From contig JAEZJR010000082.1 in the NCBI GenBank assembly GCA_023415725.1, forward strand, positions 1 through 13,484: a DNA stretch of 13,484 nt, read 5' to 3'. Within the stretch, counting starts at the first letter, position 1, and each line of letters begins with the position of its first letter. The position numbers were made by a program, and so were the translations under genes. The notes below the pieces were generated by a model. The model was not told where the DNA came from. It searched no databases and worked only from the letters and a program-made list of their open reading frames with translations. This document shows, piece after piece, positions 5,980 through 13,019 of this stretch. The stretch is from Acidobacteriota bacterium. GTDB lineage: Bacteria; Acidobacteriota; Blastocatellia; Pyrinomonadales; Pyrinomonadaceae.

Positions 5980-6888
5980 GTGGACGGCATTTTGATCATC
6001 GATAAACCTGCGGGGATCACGTCGCACGACGTGGTCGCGCGGGTGCGCCGCGTTTTGCGGACGAAGCGTGTAGGGCATACGGGTACGCTCGACCCTTTCG
6101 CGACGGGCGTGATGGTCGTAGTTGTTGGGAAGGCGACGCGGCTCGCTCAGTTTTTGGACAAGGACGAGAAGGAATACGTCGCGGACGTGCAGTTCGGTTG
6201 GGAGACGGACACGGGCGACGTGATAGGAATTCGGACTGCGGAGTGTGGTCTGCAGGATGAAGAGGTCGCCGCGCGGGTTGGCGAGATCGAATGTGACGAG
6301 GTGCTGGCGAAGTTTCGAGGAAAGATAAGGCAGGTCCCGCCGATGTATTCGGCGAAGAAGCTTGAGGGGAAGAAGCTGTACGAATTGGCTCGAAAAGGGC
6401 TGGAGGTCGAGCGTGAGGCGGTCGAGGTGACGATCAGCGAACTGGAGGTTGTGGAGCGGTCGGCGGTCCGTGATCAGCAGTCGGCTTTAGAGATTCGCGT
6501 GGTATGTTCCGCGGGGACCTACATCCGCACGCTGGCGGAAGATATCGGGCGGGCGACCGGGCTGCTTGCGCATCTTACGGCGCTCCGGCGTACGCGGGCA
6601 GGGAAGTTCGGGATCGACGAGGCGGTTACGCTCGAAACACTTGCGGAACATCCGTCGCCGCAGGATCTGCTGCTGCCGGTCGAGCAGGCGGTGTCGCATC
6701 TTCCGGTGTTCGAATTGCGAGATGACCGAGTCGCGAAAACGCGGAGCGGGATGTCAACAAGGGACCTCTCGGGCCGGTTCGCAGATGGGGAAACGGCGGC
6801 GATGTTTTCGTCCGACGGTGAACTGGTAGCCGTGGGCCGTTACATCGAGGCGGAAAAAGCCATTCAGCCGAAAGTGGTTTTGGGTTAA
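5980..6888 (+). CDS. truB: tRNA pseudouridine(55) synthase TruB
   Basis: 302 residues, normal for the family. It isomerises U55 in the T-loop of elongator tRNAs to pseudouridine. Motifs in order: GILIIDKPAGITSHDVV (3-19), GHTGTLDPFATGVM (32-45) with the catalytic Asp38, KEYVADVQFGWETDTGD, PPMYSAKKLEGKKLYELARKG, and CSAGTYIRTLAEDIGRATG before the C-terminal PUA-like part. It starts at a GTG directly after the esterase TAA (TAAGTG, no spacer), so translation is probably coupled. There is no obvious Shine-Dalgarno. The usual neighbours rbfA, infB, rpsO and ribF are absent here, so truB is not in its common operon. The 85-base gap after it holds a dispersed repeat. Confidence 0.97.
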   Translation: MDGILIIDKPAGITSHDVVARVRRVLRTKRVGHTGTLDPFATGVMVVVVGKATRLAQFLDKDEKEYVADVQFGWETDTGDVIGIRTAECGLQDEEVAARVGEIECDEVLAKFRGKIRQVPPMYSAKKLEGKKLYELARKGLEVEREAVEVTISELEVVERSAVRDQQSALEIRVVCSAGTYIRTLAEDIGRATGLLAHLTALRRTRAGKFGIDEAVTLETLAEHPSPQDLLLPVEQAVSHLPVFELRDDRVAKTRSGMSTRDLSGRFADGETAAMFSSDGELVAVGRYIEAEKAIQPKVVLG

Positions 6889-6922
6889 TATCTCTGTGAA
6901 CTTATAACTTCTAGTACGAAAT

Positions 6923-6972
6923 CTTTAACACAAAGGGCACAGAGCGAAGAAACGGAGGGCCACAGAGGGAAG
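6923..6972. repeat. Dispersed intergenic repeat, copy C, abutting the hydrolase start
   Basis: The plus strand reads AACACAAAG, GCACAGAG, AACGGAG, CCACAGAG and GGAAG in succession. It is the longest of the three copies and ends one base before the ATG at 6974. Its final GAGGGA (6966-6970 region) is the only ribosome-binding-like sequence for the downstream gene. Confidence 0.65.
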
Positions 6973-6973
6973 T

Positions 6974-7975
6974 ATGAAGGCGAGGAATCTAGCTTTGGGG
7001 TTGGCCGGGGTTGCTGGTGCGGCGGTGGCTGTGAAGATGCTGACGCGGGCCGGGACGGTCGAATGGGATCGCGTCGCCGACGCGGTCGAGCACTCGGAAA
7101 ATTCGCACTTCGTTCACGTGGACGGGGCGAACGTTCATTACCAGGAGTTCGGCAATCTGGGCGGCCCGACGCTGCTGCTGATCCACGGCTACACGGCATC
7201 GACGTTCGTTTGGCACTCTGTCGCGCCGATGTTCGCGGATGAAGGGTTCCACGTCGTCGCGGTGGACATGCTGGGTTTTGGATACTCAGAAAAGCCGCGA
7301 TGGTTCGATTACTCGATCGAATCGCAGGCGAGGATGGTGGTACGGTTCATGGACACCCTGGGCATCGGCCGTGCGACCGTGGTGGGGAGCTCGTACGGCG
7401 GTGCGGTGGCGGCGACGTTGGCGCTGGATTACGCCGAGAGGGTGGAGAAATTGGTGCTGGTCGGGGCGGTGTGCAACGACAACGTGCTGCGGCACCCGCT
7501 CCTGCGGCTGGCGGCCATACCGGGCGTAGGCGAATCGATCATCCCGTTCCTCGCTGACGCCAGAGCGTTTCACAAGCACAGGATGCGGAGGACGTTGTCG
7601 CCCGCGAACTATGGCCTGATCTCCAGCGAGAGGGTGGCGAACGTGCGTCGGCCGCTCGCCGCCGCGGATGCGCATCATGCGCTGCTTGCCACATCGCGCA
7701 ACTGGCACGCGAAACGCGTCGCATACGACGCTCCGCTGATCAGCCACCCGACCCTGATCATCTGGGGCGAAGACGACCAGGTCTGCCCGATCGAGGACGG
7801 GCACCTCCTCCACGAACGCATCCTGCATTCACGCATGGTCGTCCTGCGAGACTGCGGCCACGTCCCGATGGAGGAGAAAAGTCAACTCTTCACCGAACTC
7901 GTCACCGAATTCTGCCACGACCGTAAAGGGCGGATCGCCGACACGCACGGCGAAGAGGCGAGGCTCGAACCGTGA
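6974..7975 (+). CDS. Membrane-anchored alpha/beta hydrolase (HAD/MhpC-like superfamily, COG0596)
   Basis: 333 residues. Residues 5-23 form a hydrophobic Ala/Gly/Val-rich segment after MKAR, probably a signal anchor that tethers the enzyme to the membrane. The hydrolase domain shows the oxyanion strand TLLLIHGYTASTFVW (66-80), VVAVDMLGFGYSEKP (94-108), the nucleophile elbow VGSSYGGA with Ser140, acid D268 in WGEDDQVCP and His296 in CGHVPMEE, so a full Ser-Asp-His triad. The cap region is about residues 170-255. Substrate is unknown; close relatives include carboxylesterases, C-C hydrolases and epoxide hydrolases, and Ser argues against the last. A GAGGGAAGT just before the ATG comes from the preceding repeat. 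The PabC-like gene starts 21 bases after the stop. Confidence 0.92.
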   Translation: MKARNLALGLAGVAGAAVAVKMLTRAGTVEWDRVADAVEHSENSHFVHVDGANVHYQEFGNLGGPTLLLIHGYTASTFVWHSVAPMFADEGFHVVAVDMLGFGYSEKPRWFDYSIESQARMVVRFMDTLGIGRATVVGSSYGGAVAATLALDYAERVEKLVLVGAVCNDNVLRHPLLRLAAIPGVGESIIPFLADARAFHKHRMRRTLSPANYGLISSERVANVRRPLAAADAHHALLATSRNWHAKRVAYDAPLISHPTLIIWGEDDQVCPIEDGHLLHERILHSRMVVLRDCGHVPMEEKSQLFTELVTEFCHDRKGRIADTHGEEARLEP

Positions 7976-7996
7976 TCAAACGGGTTAATTGACCGG

Positions 7997-8761
7997 ATGA
8001 TCCCCCACATACAAACTCAGACGGCAAATTCAGCGCTCCTATATGGCAAGGGAGTGTTTACCACGATTTCGGTCAGGAGTGGGGAGGCTTTCTTATGGGA
8101 GAAGCACTGGCGCCGACTTTGTGATAACGCTACTCAACTTGGTATCGATCTGAGCGATTTCAATGAGTTTGAAGTTCGGAACGGGCTCGAAGAAGCGATC
8201 GGCGAAAAGCAACTTTCCCGCGGCCGGGTGAGGCTAACCTTGATCGACATTTCCCCGAGCCGAATGTGGGGCGGGAGTGAGGAGAGGAAAACTGAGTTGT
8301 TGATAAGTGCGGGCCCGAAACGCCCACGCCCCGATCAGCTCACACTTACTACATCGCCGCACTTGGTCAATTCCACATCCCCACTTGCCGGGATCAAATC
8401 CTGCAACTATCTCGATCATCTGATGTCTTACGAGGAAGCCAAGGCGCGTGGTTACGACGAAGCCGTTCGGGTGAACGAAAAGGGACATGTCACCTCTGCG
8501 TGCATGGCGAATGTGTTTTGGGAATCAGGCGGGAAGCTTTACACGCCGAGTCTTACTACCGGATGCCTCGCAGGGACTACGCGGGAATTCGTGATGGAGA
8601 ATTTCGATTGCGAAGAGGTGGAGACGGGGATCGAGGCGGTAGGATCTGCGGAGCGGATCTTTTTGACGTCTGCGGGTCTCGGGATCGTGTCGGTCGCCGA
8701 ATTCAACGGCAGTAGGCTGAACATTTCAGAACATAGGCTATTAGAGCTGTTACCAAGTTAA
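7997..8761 (+). CDS. Class IV aminotransferase-fold PLP enzyme (4-amino-4-deoxychorismate lyase / PabC-like)
   Basis: 254 residues, the length of short class IV enzymes such as PabC. The N-terminus NSALLYGKGVFTTISV (11-26) and WEKHWRRL (34-41) are family signatures. The PLP lysine is K134 in LAGIKSCNYLDHLM. The region GHVTSACMANVFW (163-175), followed by TPSLTTGCLAGTTRE, resembles E. coli PabC. At the position of the Glu that contacts the pyridine N1 of PLP (GWVTE in PabC, E193 in E. coli BCAT) there is Ser167. The likeliest role is aminodeoxychorismate lyase in folate synthesis, with a D-amino-acid or branched-chain aminotransferase as alternatives; pabA and pabB are not nearby. It follows the hydrolase by 21 bases with no clear Shine-Dalgarno and may be co-transcribed. 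It is less GC-rich than the hydrolase gene. Confidence 0.87.
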   Translation: MIPHIQTQTANSALLYGKGVFTTISVRSGEAFLWEKHWRRLCDNATQLGIDLSDFNEFEVRNGLEEAIGEKQLSRGRVRLTLIDISPSRMWGGSEERKTELLISAGPKRPRPDQLTLTTSPHLVNSTSPLAGIKSCNYLDHLMSYEEAKARGYDEAVRVNEKGHVTSACMANVFWESGGKLYTPSLTTGCLAGTTREFVMENFDCEEVETGIEAVGSAERIFLTSAGLGIVSVAEFNGSRLNISEHRLLELLPS

Positions 8762-8777
8762 GAAAGGTATTTCTACA

Positions 8778-8811
8778 GCTGCCAGTTTTCAGTTTCGAGC
8801 TTCCAGTTTTT
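8778..8811. repeat. Short CCAGTTTT direct repeat between convergent genes
   Basis: CCAGTTTT occurs at 8782-8789 and 8803-8810 with a CAGTTTC between them. Low-complexity CAGTTT arrays of this kind are scattered between genes in many bacteria. It lies in the convergent gap between the PabC-like gene and the small-protein terminator. Function is unknown. Confidence 0.35.
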
Positions 8812-8819
8812 AGGAGCGC

Positions 8820-8854
8820 AAAAAACACGAACGCCGTGGGGTGGCATTCGTGTT
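8820..8854 (-). terminator. Rho-independent terminator of the 68-residue protein gene
   Basis: The arms AACACGAACGCC (8824-8835) and GGCATTCGTGTT (8843-8854) enclose a 7-base loop. On the minus strand the one imperfect position is a U-G pair, so all 12 positions pair, and the stem runs into a six-T tract (8825-8820). The plus strand has a mismatch and no T-tract, so the terminator points at the minus-strand gene, whose stop lies 40 bases away. Confidence 0.85.
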
Positions 8855-8894
8855 CTCGCGAGAACTTTCGTGCCGGCAGGTCGCCGGCGTTCCA

Positions 8895-9101
8895 TTAAGC
8901 GGCTGTTTCGAACAGTGCGAGGATCTGCTTGCCCTCGCCGGACCGCGGGTCGATCGTGCGGATATGCTTTTGTCCCTGCATTTCCCAGATCGCCGTCACG
9001 GTGCCGTCTTTTTCGACTGCCTGGTAATGGATCTCGTCGTGTGCCGGCTCCTCAGCCGCCTGTTCCGGCGCTTCGGCCGCTTTCACTGCTTCTTCTGACA
9101 T
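8895..9101 (-). CDS. Small acidic hypothetical protein
   Basis: 68 residues from the ATG at 9101, or 69 from a TTG at 9104. It begins MSEEAVKAAEAPEQAAEEPA, an Ala/Glu-rich, probably disordered stretch of about 22 residues, and ends with a compact part (DEIHYQAVEKDGTVTAIWEM, then IDPRSGEGKQILALFETA) that looks like a small beta-strand domain. No signal peptide or metal-binding motif. I do not recognise the family. It is supported as a real gene by an AGGAGAG ribosome binding site at 9114-9120 (9 bases before the TTG, 12 before the ATG, so TTG is a live alternative) and by its own strong terminator. It is downstream of the serine hydrolase gene on the same strand, with 97 bases between them. 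Confidence 0.72.
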   Translation of the reverse strand: MSEEAVKAAEAPEQAAEEPAHDEIHYQAVEKDGTVTAIWEMQGQKHIRTIDPRSGEGKQILALFETAA

Positions 9102-9198
9102 CAAAAACTAAATCTCTCCTGTGGTTCTATTTTGATACTAAAGTGTTAAAGAAACAAGAATTCTCACACAAATCGAGGAGAAATGTCGAGCTTCACAC

Positions 9199-10734
9199 TT
9201 AATTTACTCGCTTCGGCGAGAGTTCGTAGAACCAGAAATCGTTGTTCGGCTGGTCTATCTTGAGCTCTTCGGCCTTGCCGTCCTTGTTGATCACGAAGGT
9301 CAGGAAGCCGCGGGGGAAGTTGTACCCCACGCTCGGGCGCCAGCGGACGACGAACGTGTCGTAGTGCCAATGCTCGAGGTCGGCGACGTAGCGCGGAGCG
9401 GGCAGCATCTTCATCACGAGCTTACCGTTCTCCTCGGTGATGGTGATGTCGCCGTAATACTGGTCACGGTAGGTGCCGGCGTATGAGGAGAGTGCGAGCG
9501 ACGGTTTGGTGTTCGGAACGCGGGTCGCGTCCACCTTCTTTATCGCTTCCTCCGCCGCGGTCTTGCCGCGTTTCACCTGCTCGACCCCCTCGGCGTTGTA
9601 GTCGCGTTTAGGGGCGTTAACGATCACGTCGCGGATCTTGTTCATCATGATCCCGAAGCTCGGTGACTCGTTGTTCGTCAACACGACGAAGCCGGCGTTC
9701 TCCTCGGGTATCAGCACGGTGTACGAGAGCATCCCGTTCAGCCCGCCGCTGTGGTTGATGATCTTGCGGCCCTGGTAATCGTAAACGAACCAGCCCATCC
9801 CCACCCCGGCGAAATGCCGCGTCGGGTTCCCCTTCCATGCGGCTTCGGAGATCGGCTGCGTCAGATACGGCTGGTGCAGCTGCCAAGCCTGTGCTTCGCT
9901 GAATATCGTCTTGCCCTCGAACTTGCCCTTGCCGAGCTGCGTGCGGACCCATTTCGAGAGATCGGCCACCGACGACCAGATCCCAACGGCGCCGAAGCCC
10001 GCGTCCATGTTCTCGTGCCAGAGGGCCCGAAGCTTTCCGCCAGATTCGTTGTGCGGCAGCGCGGCGTTAGAACCGAGGTCGCCGAAGCCGCATCGCGTGT
10101 TCGACATCCCGAGCGGGTCGAAGATCCTCTCCTTGAGAAACGCACACCACGATTTCCCCGACACTTTCTCCACCACCTTCCCCGCGGCGACGAACATCAG
10201 GTTCTGATAGCCGTAACGGGTGCGGAAGCTGGAGACCGGCTTCAGGTATTTGACGCGCTTCAGAAGATCGTCGGTGGTGTATGTGGTGTCGTACCACAAG
10301 AGATCGCCGCTAAACGTGTCGAGCCCCGAGCGGTGCGTGACGAGGTCGCGGATCGTCAGTTCGCTCGTCACCCACGGGTCGTACATCTCGAAATCGGGAA
10401 GGTACTTCGAAACCTTGTCGTCCCAGTTGATCTTCTTTTCATCGACGAGGATCGCAAGGGCACCGGTGGTGAACGCCTTCGAATTGGACGCGATGGCGAA
10501 GAGGGTGTTCTCGTCGACGGGGAGGTCCTTGCCGAGCTCGCGTGTGCCATAGCCTTTGGCCAGCACGACCTTATCGTCCTTAACGACGGCGATCGCCATG
10601 CCGGGACCGCCGTGCGTCTTCAATACCAGTTGCGCGTATTCGTCGATCTCGCGGACCTTGTCCTCGATGGTCTGGGCGGCGGCGAATTGTACGAAAACGA
10701 AAAGGAGCGCGAAGAAAGCGAATTGTCTTTTCAT
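9199..10734 (-). CDS. Secreted serine hydrolase of the class C beta-lactamase / penicillin-binding family with C-terminal DUF3471-like domain
   Basis: 511 residues. A signal peptide (MKRQFAFFALLFVFVQFAAA) is likely cleaved before QTIED. The beta-lactamase (PF00144) domain has the nucleophile motif SNSK (S83 to K86), the YxN motif YQN (176-178) and HSGG (328-331), which replaces KTG as in many esterases and peptidases of this family. The C-terminal part from about residue 415 (SSYAGTYRDQYYGDITITEE, then a strand-rich tail to residue 511) resembles the DUF3471-type domain often fused to such enzymes. The role is probably hydrolysis of an ester, D-amino-acid peptide or lactam in the periplasm; resistance should not be assumed. 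Only a weak AGAG precedes the ATG. A perfect CTCGC / GCGAG hairpin with a 4-base loop (9207-9220) covers the last codons but has no T-tract. Confidence 0.94.
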   Translation of the reverse strand: MKRQFAFFALLFVFVQFAAAQTIEDKVREIDEYAQLVLKTHGGPGMAIAVVKDDKVVLAKGYGTRELGKDLPVDENTLFAIASNSKAFTTGALAILVDEKKINWDDKVSKYLPDFEMYDPWVTSELTIRDLVTHRSGLDTFSGDLLWYDTTYTTDDLLKRVKYLKPVSSFRTRYGYQNLMFVAAGKVVEKVSGKSWCAFLKERIFDPLGMSNTRCGFGDLGSNAALPHNESGGKLRALWHENMDAGFGAVGIWSSVADLSKWVRTQLGKGKFEGKTIFSEAQAWQLHQPYLTQPISEAAWKGNPTRHFAGVGMGWFVYDYQGRKIINHSGGLNGMLSYTVLIPEENAGFVVLTNNESPSFGIMMNKIRDVIVNAPKRDYNAEGVEQVKRGKTAAEEAIKKVDATRVPNTKPSLALSSYAGTYRDQYYGDITITEENGKLVMKMLPAPRYVADLEHWHYDTFVVRWRPSVGYNFPRGFLTFVINKDGKAEELKIDQPNNDFWFYELSPKRVN

Positions 10735-10788
10735 ATCTCTAGGGTTAACGGGAAGCGAGGGGGAAAGGTTGCGCTTCGGCCTGTTCTC

Positions 10789-10959
10789 CTATTTTACGCT
10801 GAAAAGCCGCCAGTCGCCTTCCACCCTGTGGAATTTTTTGAGGCCGATGTCGTCGAACGCAAGTCCGGAGCCCGCGACGAGGTCTTTTACAGTTCGGGAA
10901 ACTGCGACCTCGCCTTCCGACGACACTTCTGCGATGAGTTTGGCGAGGTGCGTCTGCTA
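10789..10959 (-). pseudogene. Remnant of a class III adenylate/guanylate cyclase C-terminus
   Basis: Between an in-frame TAG at 10957-10959 and a TAG at 10789-10791 there are 55 open codons with no good start. The peptide contains LAKLIAEVSSEGEVAVSRTV, then KDLVAGSGLAFDDIG, then HRVEGDWRLFSV and stop. This is the characteristic end of the class III cyclase catalytic domain (in intact proteins: AARL...GEVLVSRTVKDLVAGSGL.F.D.G...LKGV.G.WRLFAV). The upstream portion, with metal-binding Asp residues and the substrate-binding core, is not found in any frame up to 11100. It therefore looks like a leftover C-terminal fragment. Apart from this, the 10735-11139 gap between the hydrolase and the transporter shows nothing recognisable except a possible -10 box near 11124. 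Confidence 0.75.
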
Positions 10960-11123
10960 CGAGTCGTTGCAGGCTGCCCTGCATCGCGAGAACATGCTTC
11001 CGCGCACTTCATTGCCCGGCAAATAGCCGCGAGCGGGGGCGGGTCCGTCTCCGCGACTCCCCTGAGCGTTAGTATTTCCCAAATCTTTGTCGGGTCTTGA
11101 ACTTTTCAATACCGGCACTCTCT

Positions 11124-11129
11124 TATATC
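11124..11129 (+). promoter_or_regulatory. Possible -10 box of the transporter gene
   Basis: TATATC lies 10 bases before the ATG at 11140, and no Shine-Dalgarno is present in the intervening CTTTCCCACA. TTGAAC at 11097-11102 is too far away for an ideal -35 (about 20-21 bases). If this box is real, the leader is only a few bases long. Confidence 0.35.
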
Positions 11130-11139
11130 CTTTCCCACA

Positions 11140-12936
11140 ATGGACCCGATAGCGATCACTCTCCTGCTGCTCCTCCTGGCGATAGCTTTGTTCGCCTCGG
11201 AGAAGCTGCCTGTGGACGTGATCGGGATCATACTCGTGATCGCGTTAGTGCTCACGCAGGTGCTTACCGTGCAGGAGGCGGTCGCGGGGTTCGGGAACGA
11301 CGTCGTGATCACGATCGGCGGGCTTTTCCTGCTCGTCGGCGGGTTGATCAGAACTGGCATCGTGGACCTGATCGGCCGCAGGCTGCACAAGATCGCGGGC
11401 GACAACATATTCGTGCTGACGGCACTGATAATGTCCACGGCCGCCGTTTCCGCGTCGGTGCTGAAGAACACGACCACCACAGCGATGTTCCTCCCCGTGA
11501 TCATCGGCCTCGCCGCTAAAGCAAAGATAGCCCCATCGAAACTGCTCATGCCGCTCGCCTTCGGGGCGATCCTTGGCGGGAGCTGCACGCTCATCGGCAC
11601 ATCCACGAATCTTGCCGTCAGCGGGGCGATCGTGCGGTACGGGCAGCCGCCGTTCTCGATGTTCGAGCTGACCACCGTCGGCGTCATCACCTTCGCGGTG
11701 GGAATGACGTACATGCTCTTCGTCGGGCGTTTGATGCTGCCGAACCGGGGCGGCGAAGAATCGCTCACCGAGCAGTACCACATGCGCGAGTACGTTTCGG
11801 AACTGCTCGTGCTGCCGAGTTCCCCGTTCGTCGGGAAGACACTCGGGGAAGCGAACATCGGGACGCTGCTGGAGCTGAACGTGCTGGGGATAATCCGCGA
11901 GGACGAACGCATTATCAATCCGCCGCCAAGTGAGCGCATCAAACGGCGCGACCGGCTCATCGTCGAGGGGTCGATCACGGACATCCTTCGGGTCAAGGAG
12001 GAGCAGGGCCTCGAGATCAAGCCGGACTTCATGCTCAATGACGTGGTGCTCGAGGGCGGGAACGTCGAGCTGTTCGAAGTGATGGTGATGCGCGATTCCG
12101 ATTTCGTCGGGCAGACGCTGAAGACGCTACGTTTCAGGCAGAACTACGATTTGACGGTGCTCGCGATAAACCGGCACGGCGACACCTTCATCAACAAGCT
12201 CAGTGACGTTTCGCTGAGGTTCGGCGACGTGCTTTTGGTTCAGGGGCGGCGGCCGGATGTGGAGTCTCTCGTGATCGACCGGGAGGTGCTCCTGCTTGAG
12301 GACCTGTCGAAGGGGAACTTCCGCATGGAGAAGCGCAAATGGGCGATCGCGGCGTTCCTCACATTTCTCGGGCTTTCCCTTGCAAAGGTGGTCGTCGGCG
12401 TGGAGATACCGCTGGCGATCTGCGTGCTGATCGGCGTGATGCTGCTGCTTGCGACCAAGACGATCCGATACGCGGAGATGTACCCGCTGATCGATTTCCG
12501 CTTGCTCGTGCTGATCGCGTGCATGATGAGTTTCGGGGTCGCGATGGAGAAGACCGGGACTGACCAGTACCTCGCGACGATGATCCAGGATTACTTCGGG
12601 GCGTACGGCCCGGAGGCGATCCTCGCCGGGTTCTTCCTGTTGACGGTGATCCTGACGCAGCCGATGTCGAACCAGGCGGCAGCCCTGGTCGTTCTGCCCG
12701 TCGCCGTGAAAGCGGCCGTGGGGCTGGGCCTTAACCCCAGAACATTCATCGTCGCCGTCACTTACGCCGCCTCGTTCTCGTTCATTACACCGCTCGAACC
12801 CGCCTGCGTACTGGTTTACACCCCGGGCCGGTACCGCTTCATGGACTTCGTGAAGATCGGCACCGTGCTGACGATCATAGTGTTCATAGTATCGATGATG
12901 CTGGTGCCGATATTCTGGCCTTTTGAGCCTCATTAA
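11140..12936 (+). CDS. SLC13/DASS-family transporter with two central TrkA_C (RCK_C) domains
   Basis: 598 residues. Two membrane halves flank a cytosolic insert. The N-terminal half (about 4-200) holds several helices, SVLKNTTTTAMFLP (106-119) and the SNT signature GTSTNLAVSG (153-162). The insert has one TrkA_C domain around 216-302 (VLPSSPFVGKTLGEANI, RRDRLIVEGS) and a second around 303-390 (VMRDSDFVGQTLKTLRFRQN, RFGDVLLVQG). The C-terminal half (about 398-595) carries the second pseudo-symmetric motif TQPMSNQAAA (506-515), with SNQ in place of SNT. DASS proteins use Na+ or H+ to import di- or tricarboxylates, sulfate or similar anions. The RCK_C insert is typical of the SAC1/CitT-like branch often annotated as sulfate or anion permeases; the substrate is not decided here. 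Fits the family length; not clearly in an operon. Confidence 0.93.
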   Translation: MDPIAITLLLLLLAIALFASEKLPVDVIGIILVIALVLTQVLTVQEAVAGFGNDVVITIGGLFLLVGGLIRTGIVDLIGRRLHKIAGDNIFVLTALIMSTAAVSASVLKNTTTTAMFLPVIIGLAAKAKIAPSKLLMPLAFGAILGGSCTLIGTSTNLAVSGAIVRYGQPPFSMFELTTVGVITFAVGMTYMLFVGRLMLPNRGGEESLTEQYHMREYVSELLVLPSSPFVGKTLGEANIGTLLELNVLGIIREDERIINPPPSERIKRRDRLIVEGSITDILRVKEEQGLEIKPDFMLNDVVLEGGNVELFEVMVMRDSDFVGQTLKTLRFRQNYDLTVLAINRHGDTFINKLSDVSLRFGDVLLVQGRRPDVESLVIDREVLLLEDLSKGNFRMEKRKWAIAAFLTFLGLSLAKVVVGVEIPLAICVLIGVMLLLATKTIRYAEMYPLIDFRLLVLIACMMSFGVAMEKTGTDQYLATMIQDYFGAYGPEAILAGFFLLTVILTQPMSNQAAALVVLPVAVKAAVGLGLNPRTFIVAVTYAASFSFITPLEPACVLVYTPGRYRFMDFVKIGTVLTIIVFIVSMMLVPIFWPFEPH

Positions 12937-13004
12937 TGCTCAATAAAACTGGTCCGCCGTTCGCACAAAAGCCCTTGCGGTGACTACCTTAAAGCAGCAA
13001 AAAA

Positions 13005-13013
13005 TGGTATAAT
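13005..13013 (+). promoter_or_regulatory. Extended -10 promoter of gyrB
   Basis: TGG followed by a perfect TATAAT gives a TGn extended -10. The position 17 bases upstream holds only a weak -35 (TACCTT), as is usual for extended -10 promoters. Transcription would start near 13020, leaving a leader of about 164 bases before gyrB. Confidence 0.65.
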
Positions 13014-13019
13014 TTTCTT

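Noticed and set aside
6885..7199. Minus-strand frame ending in an SLCALCVKDF-like peptide
   Set aside because: The peptide is simply the translation of the dispersed CACAAAG / CACAGAG repeat plus antisense hydrolase sequence, a common false gene call.
9183..9263. 26-codon plus-strand frame with a good GAGGAG ribosome binding site
   Set aside because: It overlaps the 3' end of the serine hydrolase on the other strand and its peptide shows no domain or signal; the purine run may be chance.
9751..11100. 449-codon open frame on the plus strand
   Set aside because: It runs antisense to most of the serine hydrolase gene, has no recognisable domain, and is explained by the high GC of the opposite strand, whose SNSK, YQN and HSGG motifs mark the true frame.
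12923..12943. TTGAGC / GCTCAA inverted repeat at the end of the transporter gene
   Set aside because: Six-base stem with a 9-base AT-rich loop and no T-tract, too weak to call a terminator.
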